Positions 41,116 through 51,700 of a DNA stretch of 64,000 nt are shown piece by piece. Under the pieces are notes generated by a model. It was not told the DNA's origin. It made no database searches and saw only the letters and a program-made list of their open reading frames with translations. The position numbers and the translations under genes are program-made. The stretch covers positions 1-64,000 of the forward strand of contig DAHUYN010000002.1 of NCBI GenBank assembly GCA_027315165.1. Reading direction: 5' to 3'. Numbering within the stretch: position 1 is the stretch's first letter; each line of letters opens with the position of its first letter. The DNA is from Thermoplasmata archaeon (lineage in GTDB: Archaea > Thermoplasmatota > Thermoplasmata > Lutacidiplasmatales > UBA184).

Positions 41116-42540
41116 CTACGCCTTCGCGGCGCGCTGCGGCCGGTACTTCGCGATCAGCTCGGGCTTGATCCGCTTGAGCTCGGACTCGGGCAGGTCCGCG
41201 AGGATGTCCCAGCCGATGGCGAGGCTCTCGTCGATCGTCCGGTCCTCGTCGGGGCGCTGGTTGACGAACTCGCTCTCGAACCGCTCCGCGATCTTGAGGT
41301 AGACCCGGTCGATGGCGCTGAGCGCCTCCTCGCCGACGATCGCCGAGAGGGCCCGCTGGTCCTTCCCGGTCGCGTAGCTCGCGTAGAGCTGGTCGGCGAC
41401 GCCGCGGTGGTCCTCGCGCGTGCGGCCCTTGCCGATCCCCTGGTTCATCAGGCGCGAGAGCGACGTCAGCACGTCGATCGGCGGGTAGACGCCGCGGCGC
41501 TGCAGGTCGCGGCTCGCCACGATCTGCCCCTCGGTGATGTACCCCGTGAGGTCGGGGATCGGGTGCGTGATGTCGTCGGCGGGCATCGTCAGGATGGGGA
41601 GCTGCGTGATCGACCCCTTGCGCCCCTGGATCTTGCCGGCGCGCTCGTAGAGCGTCGCGAGGTCGGTGTAGAGGTACCCCGGATAGCCGCGGCGGCCCGG
41701 GACCTCCTCGCGCGCGCTCGCGATCTCGCGGAGCGCCTCACAGTAGTTCGTCATGTCGGTGAGCACGACGAGGATGTGCATGTCGCGCTCGTAGGCGAGG
41801 AACTCGGCCGTCGTGAGCGCCATCCTCGGCGTGATGACGCGCTCCATCGACGGGTCGCTCGAGAGGTTCATGAACACGACGGTCCGCTCGAGGGCGCCCG
41901 TCGTCTCGAACTCCTTGAGGAAGAAGTTCGCCTCCTCGCTCGTGATCCCCATCGCCGCGAAGACGACGGCGAAGTTCTCGGTCGAATTGCGGAGCTTCGC
42001 CTGCCGGACGATCTGGGCCGCGAGCTGGTTGTGCGGCAGGCCGGCCCCGGAGAAGATCGGGAGCTTCTGGCCGCGCACGAGCGTGTTCATCACGTCGATG
42101 TTGGACAGTCCCGTCTGGATGAACTCGCTCGGCTCCTCGCGCGAGTACGGGTTCATCGCGTTTCCGACGATCTCGAGGCTCTGCTCCGAGACGATGCGCG
42201 GCCCCCCGTCGCGGGGCTCGCCGAGGCCGGTGAAGACCCGGCCGAGCATCTCGTCGGAGACGGGGAGGCGAGCGACCTCGCCCATGAACTTCACCGACGT
42301 CTGCGTGAGGTTCATGCCCATCGTGGGGCCGAAGACCTGGACGATCGCGAGCCCCTTGCGGCTGTCGAGCACCTGACCCTGGCGGCGCGTGCCGTCCGGG
42401 AGAGCGATCTCGACGATCTCCCCGTAGGCGGCGTTGGCGACGTCTCGGACGAACAGCAGCGGGCCGGCGATCCGGTCGATCGTGCGGTAGTCGATGGGGA
42501 CGTCGGCGTTGGGAACGTTCTTGGATGACTTCGCGGCCAT
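41116..42540 (-). CDS. atpB: A-type ATP synthase regulatory subunit B
   Basis: The 474-residue non-catalytic nucleotide-binding subunit of the A3B3 head. It has family segments [18 protein letters not shown] (in place of a P-loop), [40 protein letters not shown], and [14 protein letters not shown]. It lies one base after the atpA stop, as usual for equimolar A and B. Confidence 0.96.
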   Translation of the reverse strand: MAAKSSKNVPNADVPIDYRTIDRIAGPLLFVRDVANAAYGEIVEIALPDGTRRQGQVLDSRKGLAIVQVFGPTMGMNLTQTSVKFMGEVARLPVSDEMLGRVFTGLGEPRDGGPRIVSEQSLEIVGNAMNPYSREEPSEFIQTGLSNIDVMNTLVRGQKLPIFSGAGLPHNQLAAQIVRQAKLRNSTENFAVVFAAMGITSEEANFFLKEFETTGALERTVVFMNLSSDPSMERVITPRMALTTAEFLAYERDMHILVVLTDMTNYCEALREIASAREEVPGRRGYPGYLYTDLATLYERAGKIQGRKGSITQLPILTMPADDITHPIPDLTGYITEGQIVASRDLQRRGVYPPIDVLTSLSRLMNQGIGKGRTREDHRGVADQLYASYATGKDQRALSAIVGEEALSAIDRVYLKIAERFESEFVNQRPDEDRTIDESLAIGWDILADLPESELKRIKPELIAKYRPQRAAKA

Positions 42541-44292
42541 CTACGCGCCTCCGAGGGCGGCGATCGACTGGCTCATCTCGAGCTCGATCGCGTCGAACTG
42601 GGTGTCGAGCTCCTTCTCGGGGATCCACTTGCCGCGAGAGATCTTCTGGCGCACCGGAAGCTTCTGGATCTCCGCGAGGCTCGTGCCGCGCCCGATCGCC
42701 TCCTGCTCCTTGTCGCCGAACTCGAGGATCGCCTTCAGCATGCGGTACTGCTTCTTGATCGAGGTGTACGTGTCGACGTCATCGTACGCGCTCTGCTGGA
42801 GGTAGTCCTCTCGCAGCATCCGGGCGACGTCGAGGATCCCCTTCTCCCGCTCGGGCAGCGCGTCGACGCCGACGAGCTGGACGATCTCCTGCAGCTCGGA
42901 CTCCTTCTGGAGGATCTCGAGCGCCTTCTGCCGGAGGCCGACCCACTCCTTCGACAGCTCCTGCCGGTACCAGGGCTCGATGTCCCCGACGTAGAGTGAA
43001 TAGCTCTGAAGCCAGTTGATCGACGGGAAGTGCCGTCGCGAGGCGAGCGAGGCATCGAGCGCCCAGAAGACGCGCGCGACCCGGAGCGTGTTCTGCGAGA
43101 CGGGCTCCGAGAAGTCGCCGCCGGGCGGCGAGACGGCGCCGACGACCGTGACCGACCCGGTCCTCCCCTCGGGAGAGACGGTGACGACCCGACCGGCGCG
43201 CTCGTAGAACTCGGCGATACGCCGACCGAGGTAGGCGGGATAGCCCTCCTCGCCGGGCATCTCCTCGAGACGACCGGAGATCTCGCGCATCGCCTCGGCC
43301 CAGCGGGAGGTCGAGTCGGCCATCAGGGCGACGTCGTAGCCCATGTCCCGGTAGTACTCCGCGATCGTGATCCCGGTGTAGACGGAGGCCTCGCGGGCCG
43401 CGACGGGCATGTTCGAGGTGTTGGCGATGAGGATCGTGCGCTCCATCAGGGGGCGCCCGCTCTTCGGGTCCTGCAGGTGCGGGAACGTGGCGAGCACCTC
43501 GGTCATCTCGTTGCCGCGCTCCCCGCAGCCGACGTAGACGACGACGTCGGCGTCGGACCACTTCGCGAGCTGCTGCTGCGTCACCGTCTTGCCGGAGCCG
43601 AACGGCCCCGGAATGCACGCGGTCCCGCCCTTCGCCACCGGGTAGAAGGTGTCGACGACGCGCTGGCCGGTGATCAGGGGGATGCCGGGGGCGAGCTTCT
43701 GCTGGACGGGCCGCGGGACCCGCACCACCCACTTCTGCGAGAGGAACAGCGGGACCTTGCCCGAGGGCGTCGTCAGCGTGCCGATCGGGTCGCGGATCGT
43801 GTAGGCGCCGCTCTTGAGGTCGGTGAGGGTCCCCCGGAGGTTCGGCGGGACCATGATCCTGTGGGCGATGAGCGGGGTCTCCTGGACGGTCCCGAGGATC
43901 GCTCCCGGCGCGACCTCGCCGCCGGCCTTCGCGGTCGCGGTGAACTCCCAGACCTTCTTCTCGTCGAGCGGGGGGGCGACGAACCCTCTCGTGATGAAGT
44001 CGCCGAGGTTCTTCTTGAGGACGTCGAGCGGGCGTTGCACGCCGTCGTAGATCGAGGTGAGGAGCCCCGGGCCGAGCTCGACGGAGAGCGCCTGGCCGGT
44101 GTTGTCGACCTTGTCGCCCGGGCGGACGCCGGTCGTGTCCTCGTAGACCTGGACCGTGGCGGTCTCGCCGACGAGGCGGATGATCTCGCCGACGAGCCCG
44201 AGCTCGCCGACGCGGACGACGTCGAACATCTTGGCGCCCTCGAGCCCTTCGGCGATGACGACCGGACCGCTGACCCTCGAAACGACTCCCAT
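42541..44292 (-). CDS. atpA: A-type ATP synthase catalytic subunit A
   Basis: The 583-residue catalytic subunit. The P-loop GPFGSGKT is intact, followed by [37 protein letters not shown] and the [15 protein letters not shown] region. The family's A-specific non-homologous insert is present at about 120-190. There is no intein, although this gene is a classic intein site in archaea. ATG 44292 ([10 protein letters not shown]) is the normal family start. Confidence 0.97.
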   Translation of the reverse strand: MGVVSRVSGPVVIAEGLEGAKMFDVVRVGELGLVGEIIRLVGETATVQVYEDTTGVRPGDKVDNTGQALSVELGPGLLTSIYDGVQRPLDVLKKNLGDFITRGFVAPPLDEKKVWEFTATAKAGGEVAPGAILGTVQETPLIAHRIMVPPNLRGTLTDLKSGAYTIRDPIGTLTTPSGKVPLFLSQKWVVRVPRPVQQKLAPGIPLITGQRVVDTFYPVAKGGTACIPGPFGSGKTVTQQQLAKWSDADVVVYVGCGERGNEMTEVLATFPHLQDPKSGRPLMERTILIANTSNMPVAAREASVYTGITIAEYYRDMGYDVALMADSTSRWAEAMREISGRLEEMPGEEGYPAYLGRRIAEFYERAGRVVTVSPEGRTGSVTVVGAVSPPGGDFSEPVSQNTLRVARVFWALDASLASRRHFPSINWLQSYSLYVGDIEPWYRQELSKEWVGLRQKALEILQKESELQEIVQLVGVDALPEREKGILDVARMLREDYLQQSAYDDVDTYTSIKKQYRMLKAILEFGDKEQEAIGRGTSLAEIQKLPVRQKISRGKWIPEKELDTQFDAIELEMSQSIAALGGA

Positions 44293-44305
44293 GGACCCTT
44301 CTCGT

Positions 44306-44644
44306 CTAGCCGGGCATCGCCAGGGAGACGCCGAGCACACGCTTCGCGAGGGCGCTGATGCTCTCGACCTCGTACTCCCCCGTCGGGGTCGGCACGAAGA
44401 CGACGAGCGGCTTCAGCGACGCCTCCGCGTGCATCCGCTGGCTCTCGGAGAGGGCTCCGGCGATCGACTGGCTCGCGATGACGAGGCTGAACTCGCCGGA
44501 GTCGACGACCCGGCGGAACTCGGCCTGCGCCGTCGCGGGCGTCACCTCGACGACGTCCTTGAACCCGATCAACCGGAACCCGATGGCGAGCTCGCGCTCG
44601 CCGAGGACCACGGTACGACCGGCGTCAGGAACGCTCTCCGGCAC
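44306..44644 (-). CDS. atpF: A-type ATP synthase subunit F
   Basis: A 112-residue small rotor subunit with a Rossmann-like fold: [47 protein letters not shown], then a C-terminal helix. It is the first gene of the minus-strand block F-A-B-D-small ORF-H-I. GTG 44644 is fixed by the TATA box 24-31 bases upstream. Confidence 0.9.
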   Translation of the reverse strand: MPESVPDAGRTVVLGERELAIGFRLIGFKDVVEVTPATAQAEFRRVVDSGEFSLVIASQSIAGALSESQRMHAEASLKPLVVFVPTPTGEYEVESISALAKRVLGVSLAMPG

Positions 44645-44667
44645 GGCGTCACCGGCGGAGGTTTGCG

Positions 44668-44675
44668 CTATTTAA
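44668..44675 (-). promoter_or_regulatory. TATA box of the atpF-A-B-D-H-I operon
   Basis: Minus-strand TTAAATAG with its centre about 27 bases before GTG 44644, giving a leaderless transcript for the whole block. Confidence 0.65.
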
Positions 44676-44786
44676 CGGCTGCCCCGCGAGCCGCCGGAGC
44701 GGCCCGGTGCGACCGCTCCGAAGCTCGGTGTGCGGGAGGCGCGAGGCCGGTCGGCCCGCCCGGGGCGATGGGTCCTCGCGTCCGAA

Positions 44787-45065
44787 CTACTTGTAGGTCG
44801 AGTGGTGGACGTGGCCTTCGTCGTCCGTGATGATGATGCACTCGCCTTCGCACTCGAAGAGGCAGGCCTCACAGACGATGCACTCGGGGCCGTTGACGGC
44901 GACGGACTTCTCGCCGCGGAACTGGAACTTCGCCCCGACCGCCGGGTCGTCGACGACCTCCGGGAACTGGTCCCGGGGCTTGAGCTCGAAGACGTTGACC
45001 GGGCAGACGTCGCGGCAGTGCGCGCATCCCGTGCACTTGGGGAGCTCGATCTCGACCTGGACCAT
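44787..45065 (-). CDS. Two-cluster [4Fe-4S] ferredoxin
   Basis: A 92-residue electron carrier. The first cluster motif is CTGCAHCRDVCP (residues about 11-22); the second is CIVCEACLFECEGEC (about 63-77). An insert of about 35 residues separates them, as in archaeal ferredoxins of the ZFx/long-insert type, but no N-terminal zinc-binding His is seen. The acidic surface fits a soluble low-potential carrier. Monocistronic, with its own TATA box. Confidence 0.9.
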   Translation of the reverse strand: MVQVEIELPKCTGCAHCRDVCPVNVFELKPRDQFPEVVDDPAVGAKFQFRGEKSVAVNGPECIVCEACLFECEGECIIITDDEGHVHHSTYK

Positions 45066-45100
45066 TTCGGGTCACCCGTCGGAGTTTCCACCCGGGAACC

Positions 45101-45109
45101 GTATATAGG
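45101..45109 (-). promoter_or_regulatory. TATA box of the ferredoxin gene
   Basis: Minus-strand CCTATATAC about 36 bases before the ATG, giving a leader of roughly ten to fifteen bases. Confidence 0.6.
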
Positions 45110-45219
45110 CTTTGGCGGAGACCCCTCGAGCCCGCCGACAAAGGTGAGGAAATTCGACGGTTCGGCCCCCGTCGCCGACGCCTCTTTGGGTCCGCGCGCC
45201 TGACGCGGAAGGGGGCGCC

Positions 45220-45993
45220 GTGGGCGAGATTCGGATCGGCACGAGCGGCTGGGATTATCCGGAGTGGGTCGGCCCCGTCTACCCGAGGCGCGGGAGCACG
45301 GACAAGCTGCGCTACTACACCCAACTGTTCCCGATCGTCGAGGTCAACTCGACGTTCTACCGCCTCCCTCCGGTCTCGGTCGCCGAGTCGTGGGCGCGTC
45401 GCACGCCCGCCCAGTTCCGGTTCACCGCGAAGTTCCCGCAGACGATCACGCACGACAAACGGCTCGTGAACGTCGCCGACGAGCTCCGGGCGTTCCTCCG
45501 CGTCCTCGAGCCCCTGCGCGCCGCGGGGAAGCTCTCGGCCGCGCTCCTCCAGCTCCCGCCGTCGCTCCCGTTCGAGCCGTCGACGGTCCGCTCCTTCTAC
45601 GAGTCGCTGCCACCGGACCTCCCCGTCGCCGTCGAGTTCCGGGAGCCCTCGTGGCTCTCGCCCCCGTCGTTCGAGCTCCTCCGAGAGTTCCGGCTCGCCT
45701 ACGTGATCGTCGACGAACCCCACCTGCCCGTCCGGCTCGAGCGGACCGCGCCGTTCGTCTACGTCCGCTGGCACGGCCACGGGGCCTCGATCTGGTACGA
45801 CTACCTCTACTCGAAGCCCGAGATCGAGGCGTGGGTGCCGCGGATCCGTGCCCTCGCGCAGGCACCCGAGCCGGTCTACGGCTTCTTCAACAACCACTTC
45901 CGCGGCGACGCCGTGGCGAACGCGAGGACGATCTCGGAGCGGCTCGAGCTACCCCCGCCTCCGTGGAGCGCCCGGCTGGACCGGCTCGGGTGA
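45220..45993 (+). CDS. DUF72 (YecE-like) protein
   Basis: A 257-residue TIM-barrel protein of the DUF72 family. The N-terminal signature IRIGTSGWDYPEW, then PIVEVNSTFYRLPP, FRFTAKFPQTITHDKRL, and near the end YVRWHGHG, YDYLYS, and VYGFFNNHFRGDAVANA are all typical. The biochemical function of the family is not settled. Start GTG 45220. Confidence 0.88.
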   Translation: MGEIRIGTSGWDYPEWVGPVYPRRGSTDKLRYYTQLFPIVEVNSTFYRLPPVSVAESWARRTPAQFRFTAKFPQTITHDKRLVNVADELRAFLRVLEPLRAAGKLSAALLQLPPSLPFEPSTVRSFYESLPPDLPVAVEFREPSWLSPPSFELLREFRLAYVIVDEPHLPVRLERTAPFVYVRWHGHGASIWYDYLYSKPEIEAWVPRIRALAQAPEPVYGFFNNHFRGDAVANARTISERLELPPPPWSARLDRLG

Positions 45994-46198
45994 GCGGCGT
46001 ACCGGTACCGTCGTCGCCCCGCCCCCGTCGGACCTCAGGCGCGTGCGTCGGTCCCGCTTGACGGCGGCGACCTCCGCCCAGGATCGTTCCGCTACGGGAG
46101 TGCCTCGCCGGCCTGCGCACGCTCCGTGGCCGCCGCCTCCGTCGGCCCCGCGAAGGGGGGCTGCGCCTTCCGGACCGCCGGCCCCTCCGTCGGCGGCC

Positions 46199-46525
46199 GT
46201 GAGCCGCTCCATCCGACTCGCCGGCGACCTGGCTCTTCTCTACGGCGGCTTCGGTGCGCGGGCCGGTGCCGTCGCGGCTCTGACCTTCCTCCCGTAGGCC
46301 CACGAGAGCACGTTCGAACCGTCGCTCGCGGGGGGGTTCGTGGGGATCGCCGGCCTCGGGGCCGTGGCCGCGGTCCCCGGGATCGTTGCGGCGCTCTGGG
46401 CCGCACCGCTGCCTTCCCGGCCACCGCCGTGCCGGAGCGACGCCGGGGCCCTCGGCCGAGCGTCGACCTCGCGGTCGGGCTCCTCGGGTCAGCTCCAGTC
46501 GGCGAAGTCGACGACGAGATTGTAG
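46199..46525 (+). pseudogene. Possible broken membrane protein
   Basis: A GTG at 46199 opens a hydrophobic frame (LALLYGGFGARAGAVAALTF) that meets TAG at 46295-46297. The same frame then continues to 46525 with a second hydrophobic run (VGIAGLGAVAAVPGIVAALW). Together they look like the remains of a two-helix membrane protein. The overlap with the 3' end of the minus-strand gene and the lack of a known family keep confidence low. Bases 45994-46198 show nothing else. Confidence 0.3.
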
Positions 46526-47709
46526 AATCCGGCCGTCGCGGGGGCCTGGATCCACAGGATCCACTCGACGTAGCTGCCGGCCTGGTCCACGACCCGCAGG
46601 GTGGTCGGCGAGACCGAGACGGCGGTCCAGTTGCTGTTGAGGCCGGTGAACTGGTAGATGTGGGAGGTCGTATCGTTGTTGTAGATCCACGCGTCCAGCG
46701 TGAAGGTCTGTCCGACCCGGATCACGCTCGGCGGCGCCGAGAGGACCGGCGCCACCGAGTAGAACGGGTCGACGTGGTAGGCGAGCGACCAGCTGACGTT
46801 CCCGAGCGTGATCACGGGGGTCGGGTCCGTCGTCACGGTGCCGGTCAGCGTGTAGTTCCCGGCGGTCGGCGCCCTCACGGTCAGCGGCACGTCGAGCGTG
46901 GCGTTCGGGTCGAGCCTCACGGGGAACGAAACGGCGATCGAGACCAGCTGGAAGGGGACGGCGAGCGAGAGGCCGGCGAGCTCCTCGGTGTACCAGGAGG
47001 AGGACTCGAGCTGCAGGGTGATCGGGAAGCTCGTGTTCTCGGGGACCTTCAACGGAACGTCGGGGGAGAGGACGCTCAGGTAGCCGGAGTCGACCCCGAC
47101 GTAGGACGTCAGGAACGAGACCCCGTTGACGGCGACCCCGCCGGGAGGCGGCGTGCCGGTCACGGTCCCGTTGACGGCGTAGTCCCCCGGTGTCGACGGC
47201 ACCGCGAGGTGGAGCAGGAGGGTCACCGGAAGGCTGGAGGTCCAGTTGTACGGAAGCGCGGGGGACGTGCCGAGCAGGCCGAACGGCGACGCGACCGAGA
47301 TCGCCTCGACCTCGGCCGAGCAGCCGAACTCGCTGCAGTGGCGGTCGAGCACGAGGCTGAGGTTGACCTCTCCGCCGGCCGACAGGTTGCCGAACGAGGA
47401 GGCACCCTCCACCGAGACGTTCACGTTCTGGCCGGTGAAGTGGAACGCGGAGATGTCGACGAGAGCCGGCCCGCTCGGTGGGACTCCGATCGTCGTCGTG
47501 GGGGTCTGCGAGCCGTGCGAGACGTACCAGTAGCCACCGACGCCCGCCGCGACGACGAGCACGGCGACGAGCGGGACGAGCCAGCGACGAGAGGTCGCCG
47601 AGGAGCGGCCGGCCCGGCCCCCTGCGTCGGGAGGCGTGTCGCCGTCCGACGCACGGCTCTCCGAGGGGCCGGGCTCGGGAACGAACGGTCGTGCCTCGTC
47701 GGTCGCCAT
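46489..47709 (-). CDS. Anchored exported protein with beta-rich ectodomain
   Basis: A 406-residue protein. A cytoplasmic N-terminal stretch of about 40 Ser/Pro/Asp-rich residues leads to one membrane helix (WLVPLVAVLVVAAGVGGYWY), then about 330 extracellular residues in beta-sandwich-like repeats with many glycosylation sequons (NVSVEG, NLSLVL, NYTLTGT). One Cys pair (HCSEFGCS) is probably a disulfide. I chose ATG 47709 because a TATA-like CTATAGG lies about 38 bases upstream. The 412 bases up to the next gene hold only promoters. Confidence 0.65.
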   Translation of the reverse strand: MATDEARPFVPEPGPSESRASDGDTPPDAGGRAGRSSATSRRWLVPLVAVLVVAAGVGGYWYVSHGSQTPTTTIGVPPSGPALVDISAFHFTGQNVNVSVEGASSFGNLSAGGEVNLSLVLDRHCSEFGCSAEVEAISVASPFGLLGTSPALPYNWTSSLPVTLLLHLAVPSTPGDYAVNGTVTGTPPPGGVAVNGVSFLTSYVGVDSGYLSVLSPDVPLKVPENTSFPITLQLESSSWYTEELAGLSLAVPFQLVSIAVSFPVRLDPNATLDVPLTVRAPTAGNYTLTGTVTTDPTPVITLGNVSWSLAYHVDPFYSVAPVLSAPPSVIRVGQTFTLDAWIYNNDTTSHIYQFTGLNSNWTAVSVSPTTLRVVDQAGSYVEWILWIQAPATAGFYNLVVDFADWS

Positions 47710-48122
47710 GGGGTTGGTCTGCTCGATACGAAGCGAACCCGAACCTATAGCGACTTTGCCGATGTCCACCACCGGTCCCGCGTCCTCGTTGGACAACGGC
47801 GTCGGTTCGGCCTCGTGGACCGAGCGTAGCGGGGGCTCCCCCTACCCTCTGCCGGGCGCGCGAGCCGCCGCCGGTCCGTCGGGGGGTTGCCGGGGGGCTA
47901 CCGGGGGGAGTCCGCCGGCCCCGCGTCGCGCGTCCGTACGGCCAAGGTCGGAGAGCCTGCCTCGCCACGGCGAGCCGGGCCCCGCGTTGGTGCCCTCCGC
48001 GAGGCCGCGTCCTGCCGCCGGCGGGGACTCGGCCCTCCTTTGCCTGAGCGGGCGCGAGGTCCGTTCCACGCCCGCCCGGGGGCCGGGAGCATCGTGATAG
48101 CCGCTCGGGCGATGGCCGCCCG

Positions 48123-48605
48123 ATGCGATTCCCCCGAGCTTCCCTCCTCATCCTGTTGCTCCTGCTCGTCTTCGGTACGCTGGCCTACTCCCTCTACTTG
48201 GGCGCCATCGAGCGTCCTCGATCGCTTCCGGGCCCCGAGCTCCCGCCGCCGCCGTTCGCGCTCGGCGCGCCGACCTCGAGCCTCTCCGGCGCCACCTTCT
48301 GGTACAACTTCACCGTCGGATCGGCCGCTTCGGGCGCTCGCTGGAACGAGACCCGGATCGTCGTCGCGCCGGGCTATCTCGGCGGCCTCGACCCGAACGG
48401 GTCGGTCTGGGTCTCGAACGCTTCCCTCGAGGTCGTCGCCCAGTACGCGAACCTCTCGGGCGGGAACTGGACGACGACCAGCCAGGGGCCGGTCCTCCTC
48501 GGCGAGACGGTCGTGCTCCGATCGGACCGCTGGCTCTCCGGTGCCACCCTCGAGGTGTTCTGGTCGTGGCCGAGCGCCGGCGGGCTCTCCGTCGCGATCC
48601 CCTGA
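48123..48605 (+). CDS. Small exported protein with N-terminal anchor
   Basis: A 160-residue protein. A short basic head and a membrane helix (ASLLILLLLLVFGTLAYSLYL) are followed by a Pro-rich neck (RPRSLPGPELPPPPF) and a beta-rich extracellular domain with sequons (YNFTVG, NASLEV, NLSGGN). It resembles a lone surface-layer-associated subunit. A TATA-like GTGATAGCC sits near 48095, about 25 bases upstream. Confidence 0.6.
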   Translation: MRFPRASLLILLLLLVFGTLAYSLYLGAIERPRSLPGPELPPPPFALGAPTSSLSGATFWYNFTVGSAASGARWNETRIVVAPGYLGGLDPNGSVWVSNASLEVVAQYANLSGGNWTTTSQGPVLLGETVVLRSDRWLSGATLEVFWSWPSAGGLSVAIP

Positions 48606-48737
48606 GTGGCGCGTCCCACTTTCCAACCTCCGTTGACCCCGTGGCGGTCGGTCGCTGGCAACGCCGACGCGGGATTCCCGTGGGAAGGGAACGTTCGGCA
48701 CGATTATCCCCCCGATGCCGTTCGCGACCACGGACCG

Positions 48738-51700
48738 ATGGCCCGCCCCGGCTCGCTCCGGGTCGCACCCGCGATCGCGGCAGTGATCGTCACGGCCCTT
48801 CTCGCCGTCGGTGCTCCCGGGCCGGTGCATCCGTCGTTGTTCCCGGGCTCTCCCCCGGCCCCTCCGCAGACGGTCGCCGTCGCCCCCGACGCCCCCTCGG
48901 CCGGGGTCGTGGCGAATGTCGGACCGCCGACCGGCCCCGGTCCGTCGGCCTCGGTCGGGTGTCTCGCGACACCGCCGAGCGGTCGCTCCTGTTCGAGCCC
49001 CCGACCTGGAGGAGCCCGGACGCTCGCCGACGGCGGGAGCTGGACCGACGCGACCGGGGGCCTCCTCGCCCCGAGCGGAGCCGGCCTGTCGATGGCCTAC
49101 GACGGCGCCGGCGGCCTCCTGCTCCTGGTCGCGCACGGGACCACATGGAAGTACACTCCTGTGGGCTGGATGGAGCTCAGCCTCTCCGTCGAGCCGCCCG
49201 CGCGCCTCTATGGGTCGCTCGCCTACGACGCTCTCGAGAACGAGACGGTGCTGTACGGAGGGAACTCCGTCCAGTCGAACGGGGCGATGGGTCCACCCCT
49301 GAACGACACCTGGATCTTCCGGGACGGAGTGTGGAGTCAGGTCCCTGGGCCGTCCCCTCCGGCCTCGACCGGGGGTCAGATGGCCTACGACTCCGAGGAC
49401 GGCTACCTCGTCGAGGCGAACGGGTTGGACCACCCCGGCACGTGGCGGTTCTCCTCCGGAGCGTGGACCGACCTCGGCTCGAGCGCCGGGGTCGGACCCC
49501 CCGGGCGGTTCGGGGGAGCCTTCGTCGACGACCCCAGAGACGGATACGTCCTGCTGTTCGGCGGGACGAACAACCCCTCGGGCGCCGGTTGTGGAGGGTG
49601 TCCCGGCGAGTTCGACGACACCTGGGCCTTCTCGGGCGGCCGTTGGACCAACCTCACGGACCGGTCTCCCGACCTTCCACCCGCGCGCGACCTGTTCGGC
49701 GCCGCGTTCGATGCGACCGACGGTTACATCCTCTCGCTGGCGGGCTACGACTCGGCGTTCGGGGGTGTCGGCAGCAACGCCTCGTGGACCTACCGAGGCG
49801 GGTCGTGGACGGTCGCAACAGCATCGCCCCTCCCCGACGGGCCGTGCGCTCGATGGGGCGCAGCGGCTGCCTATGACGACTCCTTGAACGAGGTCATCGT
49901 CTACGGCGGCGTCGACCCCGACGGGAATCCCTGCACCTCGGTCGTGAGCTACGAGAACGGTTCCTGGAGCTCGGCCCCCGCGTTCTTGGAACCGCTCGTC
50001 TCGCCGTCAGACGTGATGACCTACGATTCTGGGGACGGCTACGTTCTGCTCTTCGGGGGAGGCGCGTCGTTGGGGAACCAGACCTGGACCTTCCGGGGTG
50101 GGCTCTGGACCGAGCTTACCCCACCCGTCTCCCCGCCGGCCCGGACGGGCGAGTCCCTCGCCTACGACGCCAAGGACGGCTACGTGGTGCTCTTCGGAGG
50201 GAGCTCGGCGACATCGCTGTTGAACGACACCTGGGCGTTCCACGCCGGCCTCTGGACCGAATTCACGAACGCGAGCGTCCCGGCACCGCCGGCCCGCGAG
50301 GAGGCTGCCATGACCTACGACCGCCAGGACGGCTACATCCTGCTGTTCGGCGGGAGTCGGCCCACCGCTTTCGACCTGCTGGCCTGGAACGACACCTGGT
50401 CGTTCCGGGCCGGCGTATGGACCGAGCTCCGTCACGCCGGACCTTCCCCAGGGGAACGGATGGGCGGCGTTCTCGTCGACGATCCGGCCGTCGGCGATGT
50501 CCTCCTCTTCGGTGGGACCTACGGCTGCGACGGCTGGTGCAGCAACTGGGTCTTCTACAACGACACCTGGGCGTTCCACGCCGGCACCTGGCGCCGGCTG
50601 GCTCCGACGGCCTCACCGGCGGGGCGCGCCTTCGAGATGGTCGCCATCGACCCGACGACCGGCGACCCTGTCCTCTTCGGTGGCAGCGCCTGGGGCGCTG
50701 CGCTCAACGATACCTGGAGCTACACGAACGGTACGTGGGCCCGCCTCGACGCGGGCCCGTCGCCACCGGCGGACATGACGGCCGGGTTCGCGAGCGACGT
50801 GGCCGACCGATGCATCGTCATGCTCGCCGAGTACTGGTACCCCAGCCCCGAGACCTGGACGTACCAGGGCGACGCCTTCGGCGCGAACTTCACCGCCCTC
50901 CCCGAGTTCGGCACCTCCCCGCTCGCGGTCCGTCTGAACGCGAGCGCCGAAGGGGGCACCTCCCCCCTCTCGGCGAACTGGACCCTTGGGGATGGCGGCG
51001 TCGCGACCGGGCTCAACGTCCTCCACGTGTACGACCGCGTCGGCACCGGTGTCGTCACGCTCGAGCTCACCGATGCGAACGGCAACCGGACCGAGGTCTC
51101 CCGGGCCGTTTCGGTCGCCTCGGACCTCAGCGCAACGGTCGTCTGCGCCAGCTCCGGAGCGGCCGGCTCTCGAAACGTCTCGTGCCGCGCCGTCGCCACC
51201 GCCGGCGCTCCGCCGTACGCCTACGCCTGGACCTTCGGAGACGGCTCGTCGGGCGCGAGCGGCCCGAACGTCTCCCACGGGTATTCCGCGCCCGGGACGT
51301 ATCGCGCCGTCCTCTCCGTGCGGGACTCCGGCGGGAACGGTACGACGGTCGCGGAGACCCTCGCGATCCCGACCCCGGCCCTTCTCGCGGCGATCACCGC
51401 CTCGCCGCTCGCCGGTGAGGCGCCGCTGACGGAGGCGTTCACGGCCCTCGTCAGCGGGGGCCGAGCCCCGTACACCTTCAACTGGTCCTTCGGGGACGGT
51501 GGGACGACGAGTGGTCCGTCGCCGACGCATCTCTTCGCGGCCCCCGGAAGCTACCGTGTCGACCTGGTCGTGCACGACAGCGGGACCGCGGTCGCGAACG
51601 CTACCCTGGCCCTCACGGTCTACCCGGCCCTCACGGTCGTAGCGACGGCGTTCCCGAGCGCCGGCTCGGCGCCGCTCGTCGTCTCCGTCAGCGCCGCCGG

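Noticed and set aside
42541-44292. Intein in atpA (and in polC, nrdJ)
   Set aside because: These are classic archaeal intein sites, but all three proteins have normal length and uninterrupted active-site motifs.
46199-46525. In-frame TAG read as pyrrolysine
   Set aside because: A single TAG in a poorly supported hydrophobic frame. No pyl genes or tRNA-Pyl are in the window. A broken gene is simpler.
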